IMG/VR virus record: IMGVR_UViG_3300036945_000583
Span: 1 to 34,259 of that record
DNA length: 34,259 bases
DNA from: a virus
Reading direction: 5' to 3' (one strand)
A program made the translations under genes and the position numbers. The notes beneath the pieces are model-generated. The model ran no database searches, was not told the DNA's origin, and was given only the letters and a program-made list of their open reading frames with translations. Every line of letters begins with the position of its first letter. Positions within the stretch are counted from its first letter, which is position 1. This document shows positions 14,511 to 21,645 of the stretch, piece after piece.

Positions 14511-15888
14511 TTAAATCGTTTAGCGTTGGGTCGTTTAGATTAACTAAGTTGTTAGGTATGTAAACGTCGTTCATCATTTCATTATCATATATTTCCTCAT
14601 AGTTGAACACTTCACGTCTTTCGTTTAATGTTAAAGGAACGCTATTCACCCATTTTGACATAGTTTCCATATCGGTCTGCATTTCGGGCATTTGTGTAAT
14701 ATCAAATTCTAACTCCGAATTTTCATAACCTTTAAACTTTCGTATAAATTCAGGGTTTAAATAAGCAGCTAACAAATCCAAGTCGGGTTTAATATTGTCA
14801 ATCATTACCCTTTTACGGGCTTCGATAAGCGTATCAGTAAAACCGCCACCGCCTGTAGTACTTCTATCTTCATTCAATAAGTTAACGTCCCAATTCAAAC
14901 AGTTTGCTAAAGTTCTTCTGTCATTACTTAAGAAGTCAAAAGGCTTTAATTCGTCTGTATTTAATGATATTTTAGTAAATCCAAGTTTAGCACTTGCACC
15001 CGCTATATTAGATAGTTTAGACGTAGAGTCATCCATTTCGACCATTCTATTCTTTAACGATTGCGCTTGTTCAGCAGTTAAAGGACTTTGACCATCACCA
15101 GCGTGAATAAAGCCAAATACACCACCATTTTGAGAAGTCTTAACGTTTGTATCAATAAAACTATTAGAACTATTAATATTTCGTATTGCTGACATTAATT
15201 CACTATAACCGTATAATTGTGTGCCGTTGTAGTCAAAGAATGGGTTAGTACGTTTAATGTGAATGATACTATCGGCTTCAAACTTAATAAATTGATTGCC
15301 TTGTTCCATTACATAATAATCTACAGGGTTTTCAGTTCCTATCATTGCTGCATTAGGTTTTAATACTATTCTAACCCAGTTTGACGGTAAAATATGTAAT
15401 TGTAAAGGAACGCTTTTGTTTATTCCTTCTTGTGGTGACATCTTATATAAATATATATTGCCACAAACTTTCAAATATAGCTTATATAAAAATATTAAAT
15501 CGTTCCAAGTCTGTAAAGTATTAGGACGTTCCAAAGGCATCGGTAGATACTCATCGTGGTAAGTTTCCTCTTTTATCTTTGCAAGTTGTCTTTTTTGTTG
15601 TATAGTCAACTCAATAGGATAAGACTTTACTAAATTGAGTTTCTTTTCATCTTTTATCTTTTTAACATAAAAAGGCACTACAGTAGACTTTGATGCCATT
15701 TGATTAACCATAGCGTTAACGTCAGGATTTTCACCATAACCACGAACTAATAAAGTTGTTAAGTCTGTGTTATATGTGTTTGTTTGACCGCCTAACAATC
15801 TAAACACCGCTTCATACAATTTATTTTGTGTATATTTTTGCGGGTTTGTAAGTGCATCCCAAGCTATTGATAGTCTATTTTTTGCCAT
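14497..15888 (-). CDS. Portal protein
   Basis: 463 residues, HK97-type portal family. Supporting segments are the N-terminal LLVRGYGENPDVNAMVNQMAS, the hydrophobic WNDLIFLYKLYLKVCGNIYLY, LHILPSNWVRIVLKPN, IIHIKRTNPFFDYNGTQLYG and NLLNEDRSTTGGGGFTDTL. It forms the dodecameric DNA gate at the unique capsid vertex and docks the terminase. It is the first gene of a palindrome-promoter unit, 57 bases after the terminase large gene. Confidence 0.9.
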   Translation of the reverse strand: MAKNRLSIAWDALTNPQKYTQNKLYEAVFRLLGGQTNTYNTDLTTLLVRGYGENPDVNAMVNQMASKSTVVPFYVKKIKDEKKLNLVKSYPIELTIQQKRQLAKIKEETYHDEYLPMPLERPNTLQTWNDLIFLYKLYLKVCGNIYLYKMSPQEGINKSVPLQLHILPSNWVRIVLKPNAAMIGTENPVDYYVMEQGNQFIKFEADSIIHIKRTNPFFDYNGTQLYGYSELMSAIRNINSSNSFIDTNVKTSQNGGVFGFIHAGDGQSPLTAEQAQSLKNRMVEMDDSTSKLSNIAGASAKLGFTKISLNTDELKPFDFLSNDRRTLANCLNWDVNLLNEDRSTTGGGGFTDTLIEARKRVMIDNIKPDLDLLAAYLNPEFIRKFKGYENSELEFDITQMPEMQTDMETMSKWVNSVPLTLNERREVFNYEEIYDNEMMNDVYIPNNLVNLNDPTLNDLNGQA

Positions 15889-15905
15889 TATATTATATTT
15901 TGTTT

Positions 15906-15939
15906 CAAAGATATAAAATTATTTATAATAATTCTAAAT
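15906..15939 (-). promoter_or_regulatory. Late promoter: palindrome 15921-15939 + TATCTTTG 15913-15906
   Basis: A palindrome (plus strand ATTTATAATAATTCTAAAT) lies 7 bp from the TATCTTTG box. It is located in the 57-base gap between terminase large subunit and portal. Confidence 0.75.
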
Positions 15940-15945
15940 AACGTA

Positions 15946-17253
15946 TTAAAATGTGAAAAATGCTTGTCTTAGTTCAAAATAGAAACGCATAGCCAAAGCA
16001 TCGGAGTAATCGGGTGAATGTCCTATCAACTCTTTTACTTTCTCTTTTGGCAATATCTTAAGCTTTCCGTCTTGGTCTATTTTATCCCTTTTTACTTGTT
16101 CTAACTCTTTGCTTATTACGTCTTGAATATCGGCATGGCTACAATTAACGTATATTTTGTTTTGTTGTATCGCTTCCGCTAATTTATAATAACATTGTGT
16201 TTTAAGGTTTTGATACTCTACTATTGTGTTATCTTCTTTTAGTGCTTTTGAGTTGTTTACAAATCCTTTGCATTTTACAATATCAACAACACCACCGCCC
16301 ACACCGTCCTCATCGGCAATAACATTGCTTAACGGTACTTTATGTTTATTCATTAACGATTTAATCGCTTGTGCCGTTTCTGTTACGCTTGATTTATCTA
16401 AAGAGAATATCTCTACAACTCTAAACCCTGACCAAACAAGTATAACCATTTTATCACTACCATAACGTGCAATATCGGCACTAATATACATATCGCCAAT
16501 ATCAACAAATTCGTTTGTGAATATATTTTGTATTTTATCGTAATCGATTAACCTTGCAGGATCGTTGTCGTATTCCCAATTACCATAGTATAAACGTTGT
16601 TTACTATTTTCATCTAACGCCAATAAACTGTCAAGATATGACGGCGGTAAATTTGGGTTATCTGTAGGTAAAGATTGTATAAACTTTCTGTTTTCAATCA
16701 TTGTACCGTTAGCAGTAGGTAAATAGAATTTAGAGTAAGTCCAATTCTTTGCAGGGTTGCAAGTTCCTAATATTTTCGGGATAAGATTATAATCGTTTAA
16801 TTTGTATCGAATACGTGACGTTACAATTTGCCACGCTTTAAATGATATTTGGTTGCACTCGTCAATAAATGCGCCTGTAATTTCTAACGAACCTAAACTA
16901 TCAAAGTTTGGGTCAGCGGGATAAGAATATAAATCTTTTAAAAGTATTTCGCTTCCGTTATTCCAAGTTATAACACCTGTTTGACTGTTATAATTATAGT
17001 CTTTTGAAAGTTTAAGTTTAGAGCTTAATTCAAAGAAAGTATTTAAGGTTGTTTCTTTTAATGTCTTTAATTTTGAACGACCTATTAACCAACGTGTAGC
17101 GGGATAAGTTTGGCATTGCTCAATTATCCAAAGAACACCCAAAGCGGATTTACCACCACCCGCAGCACCCCCGTAAAGTATTTCCTTTGTAACGTTATCT
17201 TTTAGATAATAGACAGCGTGTTCTTGTTTTAGTAAAAGTTTAAGATATGACAT
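15946..17253 (-). CDS. terL: Terminase large subunit
   Basis: 435 residues. The ATPase domain has Walker A YGGAAGGGKS at 27-36 and Walker B GAFIDE with D131/E132. The nuclease domain has the first acidic motif ADIARYG (D260), the ADEDGVGGG segment near 315 and a late HSPDYSDAL motif near 415. It cuts concatemeric DNA and powers its translocation through the portal. Its start overlaps the end of the homing-endonuclease gene by 14 bases, whereas in most phages it follows the small subunit directly. Confidence 0.95.
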   Translation of the reverse strand: MSYLKLLLKQEHAVYYLKDNVTKEILYGGAAGGGKSALGVLWIIEQCQTYPATRWLIGRSKLKTLKETTLNTFFELSSKLKLSKDYNYNSQTGVITWNNGSEILLKDLYSYPADPNFDSLGSLEITGAFIDECNQISFKAWQIVTSRIRYKLNDYNLIPKILGTCNPAKNWTYSKFYLPTANGTMIENRKFIQSLPTDNPNLPPSYLDSLLALDENSKQRLYYGNWEYDNDPARLIDYDKIQNIFTNEFVDIGDMYISADIARYGSDKMVILVWSGFRVVEIFSLDKSSVTETAQAIKSLMNKHKVPLSNVIADEDGVGGGVVDIVKCKGFVNNSKALKEDNTIVEYQNLKTQCYYKLAEAIQQNKIYVNCSHADIQDVISKELEQVKRDKIDQDGKLKILPKEKVKELIGHSPDYSDALAMRFYFELRQAFFTF

Positions 17254-17899
17254 ATTGGGTATTGTTTACATTTTGACCGCTTAATTTTGCGTTTAATGTA
17301 GAAAACTTTATGTTTATTAACTTAGACAATTCAGAAACAGAGTTGTAATAAACCCCCGTATTTAAATCTAAAACAATCTTAGAGTTTTTATTATTTTTAC
17401 TTAATTTTAATAAAGTTTCTTTACTTGTTTTGTTTCTTTTTTTACCCTTATTGCTTTCAGATATTTTTTTAATATGTTCTTTACTTTTTGGTTTTCCTTT
17501 AAGTGATTGGCTTATTTTTTCTTTTGTTTTTTCTGAAAATATTTTTCCTTTAGTTGTATTGCTTATTTTATTTTTTGTTATATCTGACATAATTTGTTTT
17601 TTAACATCTGTTCTTTGATATAAGCAATTCAATCCGTCAGATATACAATTATAATATTCTTGCCAATATCTTTCTTTATTATTTAAAGAATAAATATCGC
17701 ATTTTTCAATAATTTCAAAACTATGATTTTCAAAACCATATTTTAAAAATGAACGATAAAGTTTTGATTGTGATTTACAATTTAGTTTTTTATACTTATT
17801 TAGTCTTTTAAGTATATCAACACTTTGTCCTATGTATATTTTTTTACTTGGACTTGTTATTTTGTAAATTCCACATATTTTTTCGTTAAGTAGTTTCAT
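17240..17899 (-). CDS. GIY-YIG homing endonuclease (NUMOD)
   Basis: 219 residues. The N-terminal GIY-YIG nuclease domain has CGIYKITSPSKKIYIGQS at about 9-26, an Arg/Lys helix and the E residue in NNKERYWQEYY near residue 78. It is followed by Lys-rich NUMOD3-type repeats (GKIFSEKTKEKISQSLKGK and KSKEHIKKISESNKGK) and a C-terminal NUMOD1/IENR1-type DNA-binding module (VYYNSVSELSKLINIKFSTLNAKLSG). It is a free-standing mobile endonuclease that would cut phage DNA lacking it. It is more AT- and Lys-rich than its neighbours. It overlaps both terminase genes by exactly 14 bases, so it was fitted into a coupled operon. Confidence 0.92.
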   Translation of the reverse strand: MKLLNEKICGIYKITSPSKKIYIGQSVDILKRLNKYKKLNCKSQSKLYRSFLKYGFENHSFEIIEKCDIYSLNNKERYWQEYYNCISDGLNCLYQRTDVKKQIMSDITKNKISNTTKGKIFSEKTKEKISQSLKGKPKSKEHIKKISESNKGKKRNKTSKETLLKLSKNNKNSKIVLDLNTGVYYNSVSELSKLINIKFSTLNAKLSGQNVNNTQYVIS

Positions 17900-18326
17900 T
17901 TGGTTTTATTCCTGAACCTAAAGAAATGACAGTTGTTGTTACTTCGCCTGAGTGTTCTTGTTGAATTTTATCGCCATATTTTTTAGGGTTTAATTTTGAA
18001 AGCACCCATTTACGAGCATCAATTCTAAGTCTTGACCTTTGTATAACATCGTTGTTTACAATTTCAATACCATTATCGTTTACAAATGTATCGTTGGTAT
18101 TTTCATCGGCAATAGTAAGTATATCGTCAAATATTATGTCGGCTCTAACTTCAGTCGCGCGCGCGTATTGTTTCGCTTTATCTGTGTTACTTTCTAACCA
18201 TTGATAAAAAGTTGATGTACTTGGCATATTCTCATCCTTAAGAATATTACGCAAAGCACGTCCTTTTTCAATCTCTAAACAAACGTAATTAAATATGTTA
18301 TTTACTTCATCTGTAGTGTACGCCAT
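17886..18326 (-). CDS. terS: Terminase small subunit
   Basis: 146 residues. An N-terminal helix-turn-helix (LRNILKDENMPSTSTFYQWLES, about 22-43) is followed by the central helical region ATEVRADIIFDDILTIADE and the RIDARKWVLSKLNPKKYGDK motif near 101-120. This is the pattern of small terminase subunits found in many Bacteroidetes and proteobacterial phages. It recognises the packaging site. The inverted repeats just upstream (18336-18398) are candidates for that site. Confidence 0.88.
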   Translation of the reverse strand: MAYTTDEVNNIFNYVCLEIEKGRALRNILKDENMPSTSTFYQWLESNTDKAKQYARATEVRADIIFDDILTIADENTNDTFVNDNGIEIVNNDVIQRSRLRIDARKWVLSKLNPKKYGDKIQQEHSGEVTTTVISLGSGIKPNETT

Positions 18327-18335
18327 TTGTTTTCA

Positions 18336-18398
18336 TTTAACACGTTAAACCTACCTTATTGACTAAAGTAGGTAAACAGACTTTTTAAATTACGTCTG
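18336..18398. repeat. Cluster of inverted repeats before terS (possible pac/cos)
   Basis: Three inverted repeats in 63 bases: TTTAAC-AC-GTTAAA (18336-18349), ACCTAC (18349-18354) with GTAGGT (18368-18373), and CAGAC (18377-18381) with GTCTG (18394-18398). The two longer ones could also form RNA hairpins in the terS leader. The position next to terS is where packaging sites often lie. The role is inferred. Confidence 0.45.
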
Positions 18399-18402
18399 CC
18401 GT

Positions 18403-18657
18403 TTAATTATCTTTTGTTTCTAATAAATCGTAATATCTTTTTATCATAGCGTGTCCTTCCTCTGAATAATCAAAAAAGAACTCGTTTCCGCTTATGGTTA
18501 GTATTAATTCTGTTTTATCCTCACTAACGGAATAGGCATCTATTCTGTCTAATCTTACCCTATACAGTTCGTAGTATCCTTGTGGTACAATAGGGGCGTA
18601 ATACGTTTCCTCGTCATCTGTTATCTCGGTGACCCATCTATTTAACGTAACTATCAT
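18403..18657 (-). CDS. Hypothetical protein, first gene of the late operon
   Basis: 84 residues, acidic and Tyr-rich, beta-type (NRWVTEITDDEETYYAPIV... ELILTISGNEFFFDYSEEG), no signal or membrane segment. It precedes terS and starts the leftward unit from the divergent control region. I recognise no family. Its ATG lies five bases after the -7 box, so it is probably read from a leaderless mRNA. Confidence 0.6.
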   Translation of the reverse strand: MIVTLNRWVTEITDDEETYYAPIVPQGYYELYRVRLDRIDAYSVSEDKTELILTISGNEFFFDYSEEGHAMIKRYYDLLETKDN

Positions 18658-18662
18658 AATAA

Positions 18663-18699
18663 CAAATATACAAAAGTTTTATTTAGATTAATTATAAAT
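18663..18699 (-). promoter_or_regulatory. Leftward late promoter: palindrome 18681-18699 + TATATTTG 18670-18663
   Basis: The palindrome (ATTTAGATTAATTATAAAT) is 10 bp from the -7 box, slightly further than at the other late promoters. It lies between the leftward terminase operon and the rightward early promoter, so a protein bound here could affect both. Confidence 0.65.
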
Positions 18700-18721
18700 T
18701 ACAAAAAAAGTTTAAAAATGT

Positions 18722-18752
18722 TTTGCATGGTAATATTTTTATTATATCTTTG
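18722..18752 (+). promoter_or_regulatory. Rightward early promoter (TTTG-19-TATCTTTG)
   Basis: TTTG at 18722-18725 and TATCTTTG at 18745-18752 with a 19-base spacer form a canonical Bacteroidetes promoter. It has its own -33 box, unlike the palindrome promoters, and faces the early genes starting at 18775. Confidence 0.85.
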
Positions 18753-18774
18753 CTTCATCAAAATAACTAAAATT

Positions 18775-18951
18775 ATGGAAAACAAATTATTCACAGTCGA
18801 AGTATGGTATAGATACTATACTAATGGCGAACAAGAGAAAGAGTTTCAACACTTCACAGTAGAAGCGGAAACAGAAAAAAAAGCTATTGAGTTAGCTTTG
18901 TCAAACTTCAAAAGTAATTCAGCAATCCCATTTAAAGCGACAATATTATGA
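18775..18951 (+). CDS. Small early protein (58 aa)
   Basis: 58 residues, MENKLFTVEVWYRYYTNGEQ..., with an apparent beta-beta-alpha pattern (FTVEAETEKKAIELALSNF). A longer frame begins at 18718 inside the promoter, so I chose the ATG at 18775, 22 bases after the -7 box. It overlaps the next gene by four bases (ATGA). Small early phage proteins of this sort often act on host functions; nothing specific is recognised. Confidence 0.7.
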   Translation: MENKLFTVEVWYRYYTNGEQEKEFQHFTVEAETEKKAIELALSNFKSNSAIPFKATIL

Positions 18952-19127
18952 ATCACACTTTAGTACAACCGCAAATATTAGCTAAAATAAAAAAGCTAAA
19001 CCGAGAAATACAAAGTTTAAGAGAGTTGAAAATAATATTCGGAGCGATAGACGGTTTAACTCCAAAGCAACAACTTAAACTAACAAACAAAGAGAATAAA
19101 TTAACTAAACTATTAAATCAGTTATAA
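18948..19127 (+). CDS. Small early protein (59 aa), coiled coil
   Basis: 59 residues: MNHTLVQPQILAKIKKLNRE, then IFGAIDGLTPKQQ and a Lys/Asn/Leu-rich helix (LTNKENKLTKLLNQL). It is linked by ATGA overlap to the preceding gene and followed one base later by the next start. It is basic and wholly helical. Function unknown. Confidence 0.6.
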   Translation: MNHTLVQPQILAKIKKLNREIQSLRELKIIFGAIDGLTPKQQLKLTNKENKLTKLLNQL

Positions 19128-19128
19128 T

Positions 19129-19299
19129 ATGACAACAACAACGAAACCAAAAAGCGATTTAGAAATTTACCAAGCGTTAAGAATCGAAGCTTTAGAGCGT
19201 GAACTTTTAAAAGCAAAAGAATTGCTTACCGAAATCCAAATAGGTATTGAAACCTATGTTAACGAAATAGAAGTTAAAGAAGTAGAAATTTTAAAATAA
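19129..19299 (+). CDS. Small early protein (56 aa), helical
   Basis: 56 residues: a Thr/Lys start (MTTTTKPKSDLEIYQALRIE) and then a charged helix (LERELLKAKELLTEIQ), likely a short coiled coil. It is tightly packed in the early operon, one base after the previous stop. Function unknown. Confidence 0.6.
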   Translation: MTTTTKPKSDLEIYQALRIEALERELLKAKELLTEIQIGIETYVNEIEVKEVEILK

Positions 19300-19304
19300 A
19301 TATT

Positions 19305-19538
19305 ATGAAATACGAAATAGTAGAATTTAGTAACGGGATGTTTGGGGTTAGAAAGAGAAATTTTTTTCAAAATATTTTTAATATTGGCGGTAGATATTTA
19401 GACTTAAAAAGTTATAATATTTATTTTTGGGGCATTAATTCGGTATACTTTAAAGATAGTCAACATAAAGATTTATTAATAGTCAAAGAGAAATATAAAA
19501 TGTATATAAATCCAGTTAAAAAGGTTATAGAATTATGA
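19305..19538 (+). CDS. Small early protein (77 aa)
   Basis: 77 residues, basic, aromatic-rich and beta-type (MKYEIVEFSNGMFGVRKRNF, IYFWGINSVYF). There is no signal peptide. Its stop overlaps the next ATG (ATGA). Function unknown. Confidence 0.65.
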   Translation: MKYEIVEFSNGMFGVRKRNFFQNIFNIGGRYLDLKSYNIYFWGINSVYFKDSQHKDLLIVKEKYKMYINPVKKVIEL

Positions 19539-19666
19539 AAAACTCTGAAACAATAGCCGAGCAAAATTATCGCCTTAGACAATTAGCAATCAAAAGCGCT
19601 AAAGAAAGTAATCATAAATCATTTGTATACATCGCAAAAGGAGTGGCAAAAAAGGTCAATTTATAA
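19535..19666 (+). CDS. Small basic early protein (43 aa)
   Basis: 43 residues: MKNSETIAEQNYRLRQLAIKSA..., basic and helical. It is coupled to the preceding gene by ATGA. Its last codons overlap the palindrome at 19659-19677, so the end of this gene doubles as regulatory DNA for the next unit. Function unknown. Confidence 0.55.
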   Translation: MKNSETIAEQNYRLRQLAIKSAKESNHKSFVYIAKGVAKKVNL

Positions 19667-19696
19667 TCATTCTTAATATTATTTTTATTATCTTTG
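19659..19696 (+). promoter_or_regulatory. Rightward palindrome promoter before the recombination genes
   Basis: The palindrome variant ATTTATAATCATTCTTAAT (19659-19677) is followed after 11 bases by TATCTTTG (19689-19696). No TTTG -33 box is present. This is the only palindrome promoter on the plus strand, and it leads to the ERF/SSB genes. Confidence 0.65.
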
Positions 19697-19715
19697 ACAA
19701 ACTAAATTTTAAATT

Positions 19716-20240
19716 ATGAAAAACATTGCAACCGCTTTAGTCAAAGCACAATCAGAAATGAGCAACCCTAAAAAAGGTAATACAAATCCTTTTTTTAAAT
19801 CAAAGTACGCTGATTTAAACGCAGTACGTGAAGCCGTTATTCCAATACTAAACGAAAACGGTATAACCGTTTTACAACCGCTTGTACACGTTGACGGTAA
19901 AAACTTTGTAAATACTATTTTACTACACGAAAGCGGTGAAATGATGGAAAGCTTTACCGAGATAGTTTACTCTAAAATTAACGATGCACAAGCGCAAGGA
20001 AGCGGGATAACTTACGCCCGTAGATATGGCTTACAAAGTTTTGTTTGCGTTGGTGCTGATGATGATGACGGCAATAAAGCAAGTACACCGCAACCACAAA
20101 TCGATTTACTACGTTTAGAAACTCGATTAAATGCTTGTAAAAGTTTAGATGAGTTAGCTAACACTTATAAGTCATTCACACCAGCAGAGCAAAAAATTAC
20201 AATATTATTAAAAGACAGACTAAAAACAGAATTAAAATAA
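19716..20240 (+). CDS. ERF-family single-strand annealing protein
   Basis: 174 residues. The ERF superfamily pattern is clear: NPFFKSKYADLNAVREAVIP at 24-43, NENGITVLQPLV at 46-57 and GSGITYARRYGLQSF at 95-109, followed by an acidic GADDDDGN. Such proteins anneal single strands and promote phage recombination and concatemer formation. The C-terminal part (QPQIDLLRLETRLNACKSL...) is a helical module common in this family. It forms a unit with the unknown 150-residue protein (TAATG overlap) and the SSB-like protein. Confidence 0.92.
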   Translation: MKNIATALVKAQSEMSNPKKGNTNPFFKSKYADLNAVREAVIPILNENGITVLQPLVHVDGKNFVNTILLHESGEMMESFTEIVYSKINDAQAQGSGITYARRYGLQSFVCVGADDDDGNKASTPQPQIDLLRLETRLNACKSLDELANTYKSFTPAEQKITILLKDRLKTELK

Positions 20241-20692
20241 TGGGGGCAAATTCAGAATCATTTTTACAATTACGTGAGCAGGAAATAGCCACGTTATACG
20301 ATGCTACTTTTACAAAGAAAGAAGCACAATCAGTAGGCGTAAATTTAGCCAAACAAATTATCGACGACGGTAATGTATCTAAGCACGAATGTTTAGCTAA
20401 CTTAGTACGTTTAAACGAGGTTATAAGCAACGCAATTACCGAACTTAAAGAAAGTGTATCGGATGAAAAAGTAACTATCTTAGGCGTTGAGTTTACACCT
20501 ATGAACGGGCGCACTATGTACAACTTCAAAGATGACGAACTTTGGCAAAGTTTAAGTAACAAACTAAAGCAAAGAGAAGAACTTTTAAAAGTAGCTTTAA
20601 AGTCAGACGAAATAATTTTCGATGCTGACGGTTGCGAAGTACCAAAGATTAGTACATCAAATAGTAAATCGAGTTTAACAATTAAATTTTAA
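20240..20692 (+). CDS. Hypothetical protein between ERF and SSB-like genes
   Basis: 150 residues, acidic and helical in the first 75, with a conserved-looking GVEFTPMNGRTMYNFKDDELW segment near 82-102 and a Ser/Lys-rich C terminus ending TIKF. The one-base overlap with the ERF gene and the four-base gap to the SSB-like gene suggest a recombination or replication accessory role. No family is recognised. Confidence 0.7.
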   Translation: MGANSESFLQLREQEIATLYDATFTKKEAQSVGVNLAKQIIDDGNVSKHECLANLVRLNEVISNAITELKESVSDEKVTILGVEFTPMNGRTMYNFKDDELWQSLSNKLKQREELLKVALKSDEIIFDADGCEVPKISTSNSKSSLTIKF

Positions 20693-20696
20693 TATA

Positions 20697-21083
20697 ATGA
20701 AATTAGAAATCAAAGGAACATTAACGGAATTTTTAACACCGCAAACGGGAGAAACAAAAGCGGGGGGAACTTGGACAAAGCAAAGTTTTTTAGTTAAGAC
20801 AGATGCGGAATATAATAACCTTTATTGCTTTGAAGTATTCGGAGATGAGAAAGTACAAAACCTTACAAAGTATCAAAAAGTAGGCGATACGGTAACGGTA
20901 GATTTTAACGTAAATTGTAACGAGTATCAGGGTAAATATTATACTACGTTGTCAGCTTGGAAAATTAGCAAAGTTGAAGCAGAATTAAATTCTGAAAAGT
21001 TTATTCCGAATAGACAATCTATTGATACAATGATGGAAAATTCTGAACAAATTCAAGAAGAGGAAAACGATTTACCGTTCTAA
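20697..21083 (+). CDS. DUF3127 / SSB-like OB-fold protein
   Basis: 128 residues. The order of strands (KLEIKGTLTEFLTPQTGE, TWTKQSFLVKTDAEYNN, YCFEVFGDEKVQNL, VGDTVTVDFNVNCNEY, YYTTLSAWKISKV) is the DUF3127 pattern, a Bacteroidetes OB-fold group. The C-terminal tail is acidic and ends EEENDLPF, like the protein-docking tip of bacterial SSB. It probably coats single-stranded DNA during replication and recombination. Confidence 0.85.
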   Translation: MKLEIKGTLTEFLTPQTGETKAGGTWTKQSFLVKTDAEYNNLYCFEVFGDEKVQNLTKYQKVGDTVTVDFNVNCNEYQGKYYTTLSAWKISKVEAELNSEKFIPNRQSIDTMMENSEQIQEEENDLPF

Positions 21084-21084
21084 A

Positions 21085-21501
21085 ATGGAAATCACATTAA
21101 TTAAAACACTATCGGGAGTCTATAAATTGGCTTTCGATAGTGATTTTGAAAAATCAAAACAAATACCGTTAAACGAGCCTTTTACGGTTACATACACAAA
21201 AAAAAGAAACGCAAAGTTTCATAGAAAGTTTTTCGCTTTAATTAACCTATGTTATCAAAACCAAACAATATTTAATAACTTAGAACACTTGCGCAAAGAG
21301 TTAATTATTTGCGCCGGTCATTACGAATTGATTTTCGATTTAGAGTCAGGAACTCAAAAAAAAGAAGCGTTAAGCATTTCATTTGCTAAAATGGATGAAA
21401 CCGAATTTAACAAACTTTATAGCGATGTATTAAACGTTATTTGTGATAAGTTTCTATTTGACAAACAAGAAATTTTAGATAATGTAGCGCAATATTTTTA
21501 G
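21085..21501 (+). CDS. DUF1367-like phage protein
   Basis: 138 residues. The central KKRNAKFHRKFFALINLCYQNQ (about 39-60) is the signature of DUF1367-type phage proteins, which occur with recombination and replication genes. The C terminus is helical and acidic. The biochemical role is unknown. It is one base downstream of the SSB-like gene and ends the unit before the promoter at 21509. Confidence 0.7.
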   Translation: MEITLIKTLSGVYKLAFDSDFEKSKQIPLNEPFTVTYTKKRNAKFHRKFFALINLCYQNQTIFNNLEHLRKELIICAGHYELIFDLESGTQKKEALSISFAKMDETEFNKLYSDVLNVICDKFLFDKQEILDNVAQYF

Positions 21502-21508
21502 TTAATTG

Positions 21509-21540
21509 TTTGGTATATTAAAAAAGATTTATTATATTTG
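21509..21540 (+). promoter_or_regulatory. Rightward promoter (TTTG-20-TATATTTG)
   Basis: TTTG 21509-21512, a 20-base spacer, and TATATTTG 21533-21540. The predicted transcript start near 21546 lies just before the structured leader. Confidence 0.75.
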
Positions 21541-21545
21541 TAATT

Positions 21546-21640
21546 GTCGAAGCATCACCGACGGGAAAATATTGTCAAATTTTGACAACCGAGAAACCCT
21601 TAAATGTAGTGATGCACGTTTAGGGGTTTTCTCATTTTAT
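21546..21640 (+). ncRNA. Structured 5' leader with predicted pseudoknot
   Basis: Three interlocking elements: GCATCAC (21552-21558) complementary to GTGATGC (21609-21615); a hairpin from TTGTCAAA (21572-21579) and TTTGACAA (21581-21588); and a 16-bp stem of 21591-21606 with 21617-21633 containing one bulge and two G-U pairs. GTGATGC forms the loop of the last stem, so the pairing order a-b-a'-b' is a pseudoknot or a switch. The last stem is followed by an AT-rich tract and then the ATG at 21646, so it could act as an attenuator, a translation control element or the 3' end of a ~95-nt RNA. Confidence 0.6.
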
Positions 21641-21645
21641 TAAAT

